DNA of 56,270 bases from RGIG5612 sp045600845 (lineage in GTDB: Bacteria > Bacillota > Clostridia > Lachnospirales > Lachnospiraceae): contig JAZRYR010000019.1 of the NCBI GenBank assembly GCA_045600845.1, positions 1 through 56,270 of the forward strand, in the 5' to 3' direction. The notes under the pieces are model-generated. The model was not told the DNA's origin, searched no databases, and saw only the letters and a program-made list of their open reading frames with translations. A program made the translations under genes and the position numbers. Positions 23,270 to 32,158 of the stretch are shown piece after piece; positions within the stretch are counted from its first letter, which is position 1, and every line of letters starts with the position of its first letter.

Positions 23270-24925
23270 ATGTCAACAAAGCAAATGTACGCAAGAAGCG
23301 AAATTGGCCCTGGCAAACAGGGTTTTTCCAAAACTCGTTCCATTATAGAGGCTGCTTTTTATGGAAACAATGTAGTAGAAGTTACCAGCCTGGAGCAGGC
23401 CTATGAAATGGCAAAGAATTCTCCGGGTACTGTCGTTACGGATATGCCTGTTTACAAAGGTGAGACTTTTGGGCTTCCTTCGGATGCGAAAGTCCTTCTT
23501 TTTAATGATGGATCCGTTACCGGTAGATGTGCGGCAGCCAGAAGAATTATCGGCGAGCCAGGTGTTAATACCGATGATCTGGATAAGAAACTGATGGATG
23601 CTGTTTATGACACCCGTTATTCTACCATGTATCACGCTACTGCCTATATTGGCCTCGATCCGGAATTTATGGTTAAGGCACATCTCCTGATTCCGGAAGG
23701 CGAAGAGAACATTCTTTATAACTGGCTGATCAACTTCCAGTACTTATCGGATGAATATAAGAAAATGTATGCAGAGTCTCAACCAATCAACGGTGAGTCC
23801 GACATTTATATTTTCTCCGATCCACAGTGGGAGCACGAAGAACATCCGTTAGGCCTGACCTACTTTGATACCGACCATAACTGTGCAGCACTTTTGGGCA
23901 TGAGATATTTCGGCGAGCATAAAAAAGGTACATTGACCATTGCCTGGGCAATTGCAAATCGTAACGGTTATGCTTCCTGCCATGGCGGCCAGAAGAAGTA
24001 CACCTTAAATGACGGAAGCACTTACGTTGCATCTGTTTTTGGACTTTCCGGTTCCGGAAAATCCACATTAACTCATGCAAAACATGGTGGAAAGTATTAC
24101 GTAACGGTATTACATGATGATGCCTTTGTTATTAACTCGGATACTTGTTCCTCCATTGCCTTGGAGCCAACCTATTTTGATAAAACTGCGGACTATCCGG
24201 TAGACAGCGAAGACAATAAATACTTAATTACTGCCCAGAATTGTTCTGCAACCTTGGACGAGGACGGAAAAGTTGTATTAGTAACGGAGGATGTAAGAAA
24301 CGGAAACGGCAGAGCAATTAAATCCAGATTGTGGTCTCCAAACCGTGTCGACCGTATTGACGAGCCGGTTAATGCAATTTTCTGGATTATGAAAGACCCA
24401 ACCATTCCGCCGGTTGTTAAATTAAAAGGAGCTTCCTTAGCAGCAGTTATGGGTGCAACTTTAGCTACCAAACGTTCTTCCGCAGAGAGACTGGCTCCTG
24501 GTGTTGACCCGGACGCATTAGTAGTAGAACCTTATGCAAATCCGTTCCGTACCTATCCGCTGGCAAATGACTATGTGAAATTCAAAAAGCTGGTAGAAGA
24601 GAAGAATGTAGATTGCTATATTATCAACACCGGCGACTTCTTCGGCAAGGATGTTACTAAGGAAATTACTTTAGGTGTACTGGAAGATATTGTAGAGAAG
24701 AAAGCGGAATTCAAGCAGTGGGGACCTTTTGAAGACATTGAAATCTATGAGCAGGAAGGCTATGTTCCGGACCTGAAAGATGAGAAATATGTAGCTGCCC
24801 TGAAGGCTAGAATGAATGACCGTCTGGAATTCGTACAGTCCAGAAACACCTTCAAAGATGGGTATGACAAATTACCGGATGATGCCTTAGCAGCCATCCA
24901 AAAAGTAATTGATAATCTTGCATAG
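23270..24925 (+). CDS. pckA: Phosphoenolpyruvate carboxykinase (ATP)
   Basis: It interconverts oxaloacetate and PEP with ATP/ADP. In fermentative gut bacteria it often runs in the carboxylating direction. The 551-residue protein carries the kinase loop GLSGSGKSTLTHAKHGG near 258, the metal-binding LHDDAFVINSD near 282, TEDVRNGNGRAIKSRLWSPN near 340, and GASLAAVMGATLATKRSS near 385. AGAGAGGAATTAAAGA precedes the ATG, 20 bases after yfbR. The promoter of the probable 6S RNA overlaps its last codons, so transcription of pckA runs into that RNA gene. Confidence 0.95.
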   Translation: MSTKQMYARSEIGPGKQGFSKTRSIIEAAFYGNNVVEVTSLEQAYEMAKNSPGTVVTDMPVYKGETFGLPSDAKVLLFNDGSVTGRCAAARRIIGEPGVNTDDLDKKLMDAVYDTRYSTMYHATAYIGLDPEFMVKAHLLIPEGEENILYNWLINFQYLSDEYKKMYAESQPINGESDIYIFSDPQWEHEEHPLGLTYFDTDHNCAALLGMRYFGEHKKGTLTIAWAIANRNGYASCHGGQKKYTLNDGSTYVASVFGLSGSGKSTLTHAKHGGKYYVTVLHDDAFVINSDTCSSIALEPTYFDKTADYPVDSEDNKYLITAQNCSATLDEDGKVVLVTEDVRNGNGRAIKSRLWSPNRVDRIDEPVNAIFWIMKDPTIPPVVKLKGASLAAVMGATLATKRSSAERLAPGVDPDALVVEPYANPFRTYPLANDYVKFKKLVEEKNVDCYIINTGDFFGKDVTKEITLGVLEDIVEKKAEFKQWGPFEDIEIYEQEGYVPDLKDEKYVAALKARMNDRLEFVQSRNTFKDGYDKLPDDALAAIQKVIDNLA

Positions 24926-24936
24926 TGTGCTAAAAT
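24909..24936 (+). promoter_or_regulatory. Promoter of the probable 6S RNA, inside the end of pckA
   Basis: TTGATA (24909-24914), a 16-base gap and TAAAAT (24931-24936) predict a start near 24943. The -35 box lies inside the pckA coding sequence and the -10 box just after its stop. Confidence 0.6.
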
Positions 24937-24942
24937 TAAATT

Positions 24943-25101
24943 ACCCAAGACGGTACTTATATTTTGAACCTACAGTGATTGAAACGGGATTCCAATATTT
25001 TTTAGCAGATGACCAGCCTCCTTTGAGTGGACTTCAGAAACTAAAGTGCGGTAGAACCCACCTAGCGAGTGCTAGGAATCAAAATAAAGTACAGTTTTGG
25101 G
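24943..25101 (+). ncRNA. ssrS: Probable 6S RNA
   Basis: The gap after pckA holds a rod-like RNA. Its ends pair over a long distance: CCCAAGAC (24944-24951) with GTTTTGGG (25094-25101) and GTACTTATATTTTG with CAAAATAAAGTAC. Inside, GAACCTACA near 24965, AAACGGGATTCC near 24981 and GTAGAACCCACC near 25050 followed by a small CTAGCGAGTGCTAG hairpin resemble the Firmicute 6S RNA pattern as I recall it. The length near 160 bases and the T-rich run at 25102-25116 fit. 6S RNA binds sigma-A RNA polymerase as a promoter mimic. The fit is by eye; a covariance search would settle it. Confidence 0.65.
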
Positions 25102-25127
25102 TGTTTTGTTTTTTCAGAATATAAAGA

Positions 25128-25155
25128 CGACCGCTATTATTAGCGGCCGTTGTTT
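25128..25155. terminator. Bidirectional terminator between 6S RNA and the YihY gene, overlapping the YihY stop
   Basis: CGACCGCTA pairs with TAGCGGCCG around TTAT, with one mismatch-like wobble, followed by T8 on the plus strand. The 3' arm contains the last codons and stop of the minus-strand gene. Confidence 0.75.
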
Positions 25156-26132
25156 TTTTTCATTAATTTTTCTTCTTCTAAAATTCGTTTCAGTTCTTCT
25201 TTTTCTTCCTTTTTCATTTTCTTCGTTTCATATCTTACCTGTTTCCGCTCAATGGTATTTTCATATTTCATGGATTTTTTACGCTTCCTCTTAATCGCAA
25301 TTGATTCTATCCAGGATTTGAAGAAATGGTTGATTTCCGCACAGACGAAAATGATATAAAGTCCGAAATACAGATAAAGCATAAGAAGGACAAAGGTCGT
25401 CAGAGAACCATACGTATAGGAAAAATTCGGGAAGAATTTTACATATAAGGACAGAAGCTCAGATAGGCCGATCCACGCACCGGCAGCGATTACGGCACCC
25501 GGGAACATCTGGAGAAAACGGTTGTTTTTCGCAGGGAAGAAAGTGTAGATCAGCATGAAAATGAGTGTCAGAATAGCCAGCGAGATAACAAAACGCTTGC
25601 GGACAATAAATAAAATAATACTGAAGAATTTTTCCAGTTCGCCGCTTTGGGCAATCAATGCTTCATAAATGGTTTTGCCGAAGACCAAAAGAATCATGGT
25701 CAGGACAAAAGCTATGAAAAAAACAAAAGTATATAGACAGGACTGCAGACGGACACGAAACCAGTTCCGCTTGTCTTTAATGTTGAAACATACATTGATT
25801 CCGCGGATCATCGCCATGATACCTTTTGATGCTGACCAGAGGACGGCAACTGCAGAAACAAGAATTAAGGTTGTAGCCCAGGTATTCGAGTAGATTTCTT
25901 CAATAATCTGCTGGAACAGTGGGAACAAAGCAGGCGGAAGGAAAAATTCAAAACGTTCTAATAGAAATTCTTCCGTAAGTGGAGTGTACTGTACGATGGA
26001 AAGAATCAAAATCAAAAAAGGAAAAATAGAGAGTATGATAAAGAAAGCAGAGGAGGCGGAATAGTTGTAAACCTTGTCTCTACCGATCTTTTGAAAAAAA
26101 CTCTTCATCAACAGAAAAAAATTTGTAAACAT
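25140..26132 (-). CDS. YihY/BrkB family membrane protein
   Basis: The protein has about six membrane helices. Family blocks are NYSASSAFFIILSIFPFLIL near 25, VAVLWSASKGIMAMIRGINV near 95, NRFLQMFPGAVIAAGAWIGL near 210 and YTYGSLTTFVLLMLYLYFGL near 240. The C-terminus is a long basic/charged tail (KRKRKKSMKYENTIERKQ to EEEKLMKKNNGR). The family was once called ribonuclease BN, wrongly for these proteins, and its function is unknown. The frame is open to a TTG at 26168, but that triplet is part of a near-consensus -35 box. I therefore use the ATG at 26132, which would be nearly leaderless; ATG at 26108 is the alternative. Confidence 0.85.
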   Translation of the reverse strand: MFTNFFLLMKSFFQKIGRDKVYNYSASSAFFIILSIFPFLILILSIVQYTPLTEEFLLERFEFFLPPALFPLFQQIIEEIYSNTWATTLILVSAVAVLWSASKGIMAMIRGINVCFNIKDKRNWFRVRLQSCLYTFVFFIAFVLTMILLVFGKTIYEALIAQSGELEKFFSIILFIVRKRFVISLAILTLIFMLIYTFFPAKNNRFLQMFPGAVIAAGAWIGLSELLSLYVKFFPNFSYTYGSLTTFVLLMLYLYFGLYIIFVCAEINHFFKSWIESIAIKRKRKKSMKYENTIERKQVRYETKKMKKEEKEELKRILEEEKLMKKNNGR

Positions 26133-26139
26133 GGCAGAA

Positions 26140-26168
26140 ATTATAGTAAATTTTCGTGGTAAAATCAA
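26140..26168 (-). promoter_or_regulatory. Strong promoter for the YihY gene
   Basis: Read on the minus strand, TTGATT (26168-26163) and TATAAT (26145-26140) are separated by 17 bases. Transcription would start about 6-8 bases further, at or next to the ATG at 26132. Confidence 0.7.
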
Positions 26169-26174
26169 TACGAT

Positions 26175-26185
26175 TGTGGTATAAA
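26175..26185 (+). promoter_or_regulatory. Extended -10 type promoter element for pheST
   Basis: TGTGGTATAAA contains a TG one base before TATAAA (26180-26185), an extended -10 element, in the 63-base gap divergent from the YihY promoter. A clear -35 box is lacking. No T-box leader fits in this space. Confidence 0.35.
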
Positions 26186-26231
26186 GTACTATGTATGTTT
26201 ATATATATAATTTTGCAAAAGGAACAAGACA

Positions 26232-27251
26232 ATGAAAGAAAAATTAGCAAAAATCAAACAGGAAGCGATGGATCGAATTAAAAATGCCACTTCCATGGAA
26301 AACCTGAATGAATTAAAGGTTGCGTATCTTGGTAAAAAAGGCCAGATGACAGAAGTCCTTAAAGGAATGAAGGACGTAGATGCTGCCGAAAGACCGATGA
26401 TCGGCCAGATGGTAAATGATACCAGGAATGAAATCGAAAACTGTTTTGAAGAAATGCGTGCCTCACTGGAAGCTGCATTGCTTGAGAAGAAGTTTAAAGC
26501 AGAAGTAATTGATGTTACTCTTCCTGGCAAGAAAAAGGATTTGGGACATGAGCATCCAAATAATCTTATTCTGCATGAAGTAGAGGATATTTTCATTGGT
26601 ATGGGATATGAAGTTGTATCTGGTCCGGAAGTTGAATATGACCACTACAATTTTGAAGCATTAAACATTCCCGCAAATCATCCGGCAAAGGATGAACAGG
26701 ATACTTTCTACATTAACAGCGAAATCCTGTTAAGAACCCAGACTTCTTCTGTCCAGATTCATGAAATGGAAAAAGGCATCCTTCCAATCCGTATGATTGC
26801 TCCGGGAAGAGTATTCCGTGCGGATGAAGTCGATGCAACTCATTCTCCGTGCTTCCATCAGATAGAAGGTCTTGTTGTAGATAAAGAAATCACTTTTGCA
26901 GATCTTAAAGGTACTTTAGACGAATTTGCAAAAAGATTTTTCGGACCGGACACCAAGACAAAATTCCGCCCGCATCATTTCCCATTTACCGAACCAAGCG
27001 CAGAAGTAGACGTATCTTGTTTTAAATGCGGTGGGAAAGGATGCCGATTCTGTAAAGGCGAAGGCTGGATTGAAATCTTAGGCTGCGGCATGGTTCATCC
27101 ACATGTACTTGAGATGATCGGCATTGATCCAAATGAATATTCCGGTTTCGCTTTTGGTATGGGCCTGGAGCGCCTCACCTTACTGAAATGTGAAATTGAT
27201 GACATGAGATTATTATATGAAAACGATTATCGTTTCCTGAAACAGTTCTAA
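26232..27251 (+). CDS. pheS: Phenylalanyl-tRNA synthetase alpha subunit
   Basis: PheS forms the catalytic half of the alpha2-beta2 enzyme that charges tRNA-Phe. The 339-residue protein has an N-terminal coiled coil that contacts tRNA (KEKLAKIKQEAMDRIKNATS), then the class II motifs: GPEVEYDHYNFEALNIPANH near 131, LLRTQTSSVQIHEME near 163, PGRVFRADEVDATHSPCFHQ near 188 and GFAFGMGLERLTLLK near 303. The insert SCFKCGGKGCRFCKGEG near 255 has four cysteines in the position where many Firmicute PheS proteins keep such a group. AAAAGGAACAAGACA precedes the ATG. pheT follows after 15 bases. Confidence 0.97.
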   Translation: MKEKLAKIKQEAMDRIKNATSMENLNELKVAYLGKKGQMTEVLKGMKDVDAAERPMIGQMVNDTRNEIENCFEEMRASLEAALLEKKFKAEVIDVTLPGKKKDLGHEHPNNLILHEVEDIFIGMGYEVVSGPEVEYDHYNFEALNIPANHPAKDEQDTFYINSEILLRTQTSSVQIHEMEKGILPIRMIAPGRVFRADEVDATHSPCFHQIEGLVVDKEITFADLKGTLDEFAKRFFGPDTKTKFRPHHFPFTEPSAEVDVSCFKCGGKGCRFCKGEGWIEILGCGMVHPHVLEMIGIDPNEYSGFAFGMGLERLTLLKCEIDDMRLLYENDYRFLKQF

Positions 27252-27266
27252 GAAAGGAGAGAAAAA

Positions 27267-29690
27267 ATGAACGCATCATTATCATGGATTAAAGCATATG
27301 TACCAGACCTGGATGTAGATTATCAGGCATTTCGTGATGCTATGACTCTCTCCGGAACAAAAGTAGAAGGTTTCACGGTATTTGATAAAGACCTTGAAAA
27401 TATTGTTATCGGTCAGATTTTAAAAATCGAACAGCATCCGGATGCTGACAAATTAGTTGTCTGCCAGGTAAATGTTGGCGATGAAACGATTCAGATTGTA
27501 ACCGGGGCTTCCAACGTTTTTGAGGGAGCAAAAGTTCCTGTTGTAAAAGTTGGTGGTAAAGTTGCCGGCGGTCATGATGGAAAAATGACCGAAGGCGGAA
27601 TTAAGATAAAAGAAGGCAAATTAAGAGGCATAGATTCTTACGGCATGATGTGCGCCATTGAAGAATTAGGTTCTTCCCGTGAAATGTATCCGGATGCAGC
27701 GGAAAACGGAATCTATATTCTCCCGAAGGATGCAGAAATCGGTGCTGACGCTATTGAATACTTAGGTCTTCATGATGCGAACTATGAGTTTGAAATTACT
27801 TCAAACCGCGTTGATTGTTACAGCGTTTTAGGTATTGCCAGAGAAGCTGCTGCTACTTTCCGGCTTCCATTCCATAACGTTGAACCAAAAATTGAAAAGA
27901 CCGTTGATGATATTAATAATTATTTATCGGTTGAAATAGCAGATGAGGAATTATGTAAGAGATATGCTTGCATGATGGTTAAGAATATCCGTCTAGCTCC
28001 GTCACCAAAATGGTTACAGAGAAGACTTTCCAGCAACGGAATCCGCCCGATCAATAACGTGGTCGATATTACGAATTATGTTATGGAGGAATTTGGACAG
28101 CCGATGCATGCATTTGACTACGACAAGATTCGTGGCCAGAAGATTATCGTTAAGAGAGCAAATGACGGTGATAAGTTTGTTACTTTAGATGGACAGGAAA
28201 GACAGCTGGATAAAGATATCCTGATGATCAATGACGCAGAAGGTCCGATTGCCATTGCAGGTATTATGGGTGGAGAAGAATCCAAGATTACCGATGATGT
28301 TCAGACGCTGGTATTTGAAAGCGCTTGCTTTGATGGTACCAATAACCGACTTTCTGCGAAAAGATTAGGTATGCGTACCGATGCTTCCGGAAAATATGAG
28401 AAGGGGTTGGACCCGAATAATGCAGAAGCAGCTTTAATCCGTGCCTGCCAGTTGATTGAAGAATTAGATGCCGGCGATGTTATTGGAGGAATGATTGATA
28501 TTTATCCGGAAAAAGTTCTCCCAAAACAGATTGATTTTGAGCCGGAAAGAATTAACGCTTATCTGGGGACAGATTTAAGCAAAGAAACGATGCTTTCTTA
28601 TTTCCCAACTCTTGAAATTGAATATGATGAGAATACCGGAATGTTGACCATTCCGACTTTCCGTCAGGATCTTTTAAGAGGGGCAGATATCGCGGAAGAA
28701 GTGGCAAGATTTTATGGATATGACAATATTCCGACATCACTTCCGGATTCTGAAAACGCAAATGGAAAGCTTTCTTATAATTTTGTAGTACAGAACAGAG
28801 TAAGAGAAACGATGCTGGCTTATGGTTATTCCGAGTCCATGACCTATTCCTTTGAAAGTCCGAAGGTACTGGATAAGCTTCGTTTTGCAAAAGATGCTAT
28901 CGAAAGACAGACGGTTACGATTTCCAATCCTTTAGGCGAAGATTACAGTATTATGAGAACTTCCCTGATCAATGGAATGTTGAACAGCCTGGCTACAAAC
29001 TACAATCGTAGAAATAAAGATGTTTCTTTATTTGAACTGGCAAATATTTATCTTCCGAAAGAATTACCGCTCACCGAGCTTCCGGACGAAAGAATGACCC
29101 TAAGCTTTGGATTCTATGGAAATGGTGATTTCTTTGATCTGAAGGGAACTTTAGAAGAAGTATTCAGTAAACTGGGAATAAAGATGCCTAGAGATTATGT
29201 TTGTGATGGAACGATTTCCTTCCTTCATCCAGGTCGTCAGGCAAAAGTCCTTATTAAGGGAGGTCGTGAGCAGATTGCTTTCTTAGGTGAAGTCCATCCA
29301 CAGATTGCAAAATCTTATGGAATCGGAACAAAAGCTTATATTGCACAGGTTGATATTCAGGCTCTTTACGACTATGCAAGCTTCGATAAGAAGTATAAAG
29401 GCATTCCGAAATACCCTGCAGTAACCAGAGATTTATCCATGATTATGGCAAAGGATATTCCTGCCGGAGACATTGAGCTGATTATTTCAAAATGTGGTGG
29501 AAAACTGATTGAAAACTTTGAACTTTTCGATATATATGAAGGCGATAGAATCGGAAATGGTATGAAGAGCCTGGCCTATAGTTTAGTATTCCGTGCCAGC
29601 GACCGTACTTTGGAAGATAAAGATGTAAATCCGATCATCGAAAAGATTATTGGAAAATTAAAAGAAAAAGGAATTGAACTCAGATCATAA
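27267..29690 (+). CDS. pheT: Phenylalanyl-tRNA synthetase beta subunit
   Basis: PheT binds tRNA and edits mischarged tyrosine. At 807 residues it has the usual length and domain order. An N-terminal tRNA-binding EMAP-like domain (VIGQILKIEQHPDADKLVVC) comes first. The B3/B4 editing domain follows (EITSNRVDCYSVLGIAREAA; MHAFDYDKIRG), with the B5 domain near 405-475. A catalytic-like core (RETMLAYGYSESMTYSF, ISNPLGEDYSIMRTSL) leads to the C-terminal ferredoxin-like anticodon domain (KYPAVTRDLSMIMAKDIPAG). AAGAAAGGAGAGAAAAA gives a strong ribosome site. It is co-transcribed with pheS. Confidence 0.97.
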   Translation: MNASLSWIKAYVPDLDVDYQAFRDAMTLSGTKVEGFTVFDKDLENIVIGQILKIEQHPDADKLVVCQVNVGDETIQIVTGASNVFEGAKVPVVKVGGKVAGGHDGKMTEGGIKIKEGKLRGIDSYGMMCAIEELGSSREMYPDAAENGIYILPKDAEIGADAIEYLGLHDANYEFEITSNRVDCYSVLGIAREAAATFRLPFHNVEPKIEKTVDDINNYLSVEIADEELCKRYACMMVKNIRLAPSPKWLQRRLSSNGIRPINNVVDITNYVMEEFGQPMHAFDYDKIRGQKIIVKRANDGDKFVTLDGQERQLDKDILMINDAEGPIAIAGIMGGEESKITDDVQTLVFESACFDGTNNRLSAKRLGMRTDASGKYEKGLDPNNAEAALIRACQLIEELDAGDVIGGMIDIYPEKVLPKQIDFEPERINAYLGTDLSKETMLSYFPTLEIEYDENTGMLTIPTFRQDLLRGADIAEEVARFYGYDNIPTSLPDSENANGKLSYNFVVQNRVRETMLAYGYSESMTYSFESPKVLDKLRFAKDAIERQTVTISNPLGEDYSIMRTSLINGMLNSLATNYNRRNKDVSLFELANIYLPKELPLTELPDERMTLSFGFYGNGDFFDLKGTLEEVFSKLGIKMPRDYVCDGTISFLHPGRQAKVLIKGGREQIAFLGEVHPQIAKSYGIGTKAYIAQVDIQALYDYASFDKKYKGIPKYPAVTRDLSMIMAKDIPAGDIELIISKCGGKLIENFELFDIYEGDRIGNGMKSLAYSLVFRASDRTLEDKDVNPIIEKIIGKLKEKGIELRS

Positions 29691-29760
29691 AGATTTTTAA
29701 TTGATCCAGGCTGTTCCCATTAAATAATAAATAAACTGCTTTATGCAGAAAGAGGTTACA

Positions 29761-32112
29761 ATGAGCAAGAAAAAAAGCATTATATTTTTTATCATTTCAA
29801 TTGTAGTAATTTTGCTTTGCTGTTTCACATCCATTTTCGGATTTGGTAAAGGTAAAGTTGGATCTGCAGAAAACATTACGTTAGGTTTGGACCTTCGTGG
29901 CGGTGTAAGCATTACCTATGAAGTTCAGGATGAAGAATTCACCCAGACCGATATGGATGACACCATCTACAAATTACAGTTAAGAGTTCAGGAGTACAGT
30001 ACAGACGCTACCGTATATCAGGAGGGCTCTGACCGTATTACGGTTGAAATCCCGGGTGTTTATGACACACAGACGGTTATTGAAGAATTAGGAAGACCTG
30101 GTTCTTTACAGTTCATCACTTTTGATCAGACGGACGAAGAGGGAAATGTTGATTTAACTCAGCCTACCATTTGGGTTACCGGTGCAGATGTTACCGATGC
30201 TCAGGCAGGTACACAGCAGGACCAGACCACGGGAAGCTCTGATTTTGTAGTAAAGCTGACATTAGCAGAAAGCGGAGCAGAGAAATTTGCAGAAGCTACA
30301 TCTACTCATGTAGGAGATGTTATTTATATTGTTTATGATAATGAAATCGTAAGTTACCCAAGAGTTGAATCTGCAATTACCGGGGGAAGCTGTGTAATTG
30401 AAGGAATGGGCTCTTACGAAGCAGCTGACCGTCTTGCTTCTACCATCCGAATCGGTTCCCTGAACTTAAGCCTGGAAGAAATTTCTTCTAAGGTTGTCAG
30501 TGCAAAATTAGGTGATAATGCAGTTTCGACCTCATTGATTGCAGGTGCAATCGGTATCTTGCTGATCATGATTTTCCTTATCATTTTCTACAAGGTCCCA
30601 GGTGTTGCTGCTGCGATTTCTTTGATTTTCTACACGGCTGCAACATTATTGCTGCTGAATGCATTTAATCTTACTTTAACTATTTCCGGTATTGCAGGTA
30701 TTATCCTTTCCATTGGTATGGCTGTTGACGGAAATGTTATCATTAATGCAAGAATCAAAGAGGAATTGGAAGCTGGAAGAAGTGCTTCTGAAGCTATCAA
30801 GTATGGTTTCAAACGTTCCACTTCCGCCATCCTGGATGGTAATATTACAACGCTTATCGTTGCAATTGTTCTTTTAATTTTCGGTTCCGGATCTGTTCAG
30901 GGATTTGGTATGACGCTGGCTATTGGTATTGTCCTCAGTGTTATTACCTCACTCCTTGTTTCCAGACTTTTTGTTGAATGTTTATATGGAATGGGAATGA
31001 AAGATTCCAAGTTCTATGCCCGTGTAAATGGAAAGAAAAAGAAAGTTTTCGATTATGTCGGAAAGAAAGCTATCTGGTTTGTTATTGCCGCTGTTCTTAT
31101 CGTAGCAGGCGCTGCCGCTATGGTTATTAATGGAGCAAGCGGAAAGAACGCCTTGAATTATAATATCGAATTTGTAGGTGGTGTATCTACACAGGTCGAT
31201 TTCCAGAAAGACTACACGATTGATGAATTCAACAATGAAATTAAGGGCGAAATCGCTAAGATTATTGATTCAAACGATATTGAAGGACAGAAGGTTACAG
31301 GTACTACCCAGTACGTAATCAAGACTCCGGATATTGAAGCAGATGTTCGTCAGGAACTTCAGGATATGCTGGTAAATAAATATGGCGCAGCGGATGACAG
31401 TTTTGAAACTACTTATATCAGTTCTACGGTAAGTTCAGAACTTCAGAGAGATGCCTTCATTTCTCTGGCAATCGCGGCTGCTTGTATGCTTCTTTACATC
31501 TGGATCCGTTTCCGTAAGTTTAAATTTGCGATTTCTTCCGTTATTGCATTGCTTCATGATGTGTTTATCGTTATAACCTTCTTTGCGATTTTCCGGTTAT
31601 CCGTCGGAAACTCTTTCATCGCTTGTATCCTTACCATTGTAGGTTATTCCATTAACGCAACCATCGTTATTTTCGATAGAATTCGTGAGAACCTGCGAAA
31701 TAATGACATCAACTTTGACTTAAAGAACGTTGTTAATACAAGTATTCAGCAGACTCTTATCAGAAGTATTTATACTTCTGCAACAACCTTTGTAATGGTA
31801 TTATTCCTTTACATTTTAGGTGTGGAATCCATGAGAGCTTTCGCTATGCCTCTCGCAGTAGGTATTGTAGCTGGTGCATTCTCGTCCATCTTTATTTCCG
31901 GATGTCTGTACTTTATTATGACGAAGAAGAGTGAGCGTCTGGACGAAGCAAGAGCTGCTAAGGCTGCGAAGAGTGCGATAACGGGTGCTTCTGAGAATGG
32001 CGCGGGAATCGTTGTTGAATCTGCAGAAAATGCTGGTGTAATCGTGGAAGAACTTCCTAAGAAAATCACTGCGAATCCGAACAGAAAGAAAAATAAAAAA
32101 CGCAAACAGTAA
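29761..32112 (+). CDS. secDF: Fused protein translocase subunits SecD and SecF
   Basis: SecDF uses the proton gradient to pull secreted proteins across the membrane behind SecYEG. The ATG at 29761 lies six bases after AAAGAGG and starts MSKKKSIIFFIIS; an in-frame ATG at 29743 lies upstream of that site, so I reject it. The 783-residue protein has a SecD half with the signature LGLDLRGGVSITYEV near 40 and helices near 250-410. A SecF half follows, with NIEFVGGVSTQVDF near 465 and SVIALLHDVFIVITFFAI near 595. The C-terminus is a basic tail (NPNRKKNKKRKQ). It lies 70 bases after pheT. Confidence 0.96.
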   Translation: MSKKKSIIFFIISIVVILLCCFTSIFGFGKGKVGSAENITLGLDLRGGVSITYEVQDEEFTQTDMDDTIYKLQLRVQEYSTDATVYQEGSDRITVEIPGVYDTQTVIEELGRPGSLQFITFDQTDEEGNVDLTQPTIWVTGADVTDAQAGTQQDQTTGSSDFVVKLTLAESGAEKFAEATSTHVGDVIYIVYDNEIVSYPRVESAITGGSCVIEGMGSYEAADRLASTIRIGSLNLSLEEISSKVVSAKLGDNAVSTSLIAGAIGILLIMIFLIIFYKVPGVAAAISLIFYTAATLLLLNAFNLTLTISGIAGIILSIGMAVDGNVIINARIKEELEAGRSASEAIKYGFKRSTSAILDGNITTLIVAIVLLIFGSGSVQGFGMTLAIGIVLSVITSLLVSRLFVECLYGMGMKDSKFYARVNGKKKKVFDYVGKKAIWFVIAAVLIVAGAAAMVINGASGKNALNYNIEFVGGVSTQVDFQKDYTIDEFNNEIKGEIAKIIDSNDIEGQKVTGTTQYVIKTPDIEADVRQELQDMLVNKYGAADDSFETTYISSTVSSELQRDAFISLAIAAACMLLYIWIRFRKFKFAISSVIALLHDVFIVITFFAIFRLSVGNSFIACILTIVGYSINATIVIFDRIRENLRNNDINFDLKNVVNTSIQQTLIRSIYTSATTFVMVLFLYILGVESMRAFAMPLAVGIVAGAFSSIFISGCLYFIMTKKSERLDEARAAKAAKSAITGASENGAGIVVESAENAGVIVEELPKKITANPNRKKNKKRKQ

Positions 32113-32158
32113 AGTGCGATATTATATAACGCGTTAACGTTAAAAGGCGTAGGAAATA

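Noticed and set aside
24909..25124. 71-residue frame after pckA
   Set aside because: It coincides with the structured RNA and its promoter, and no ribosome site is present.
26169..26231. T-box leader in front of pheST
   Set aside because: The gap is only 63 bases, with no T-box sequence or terminator, so tRNA-dependent control here is not supported.
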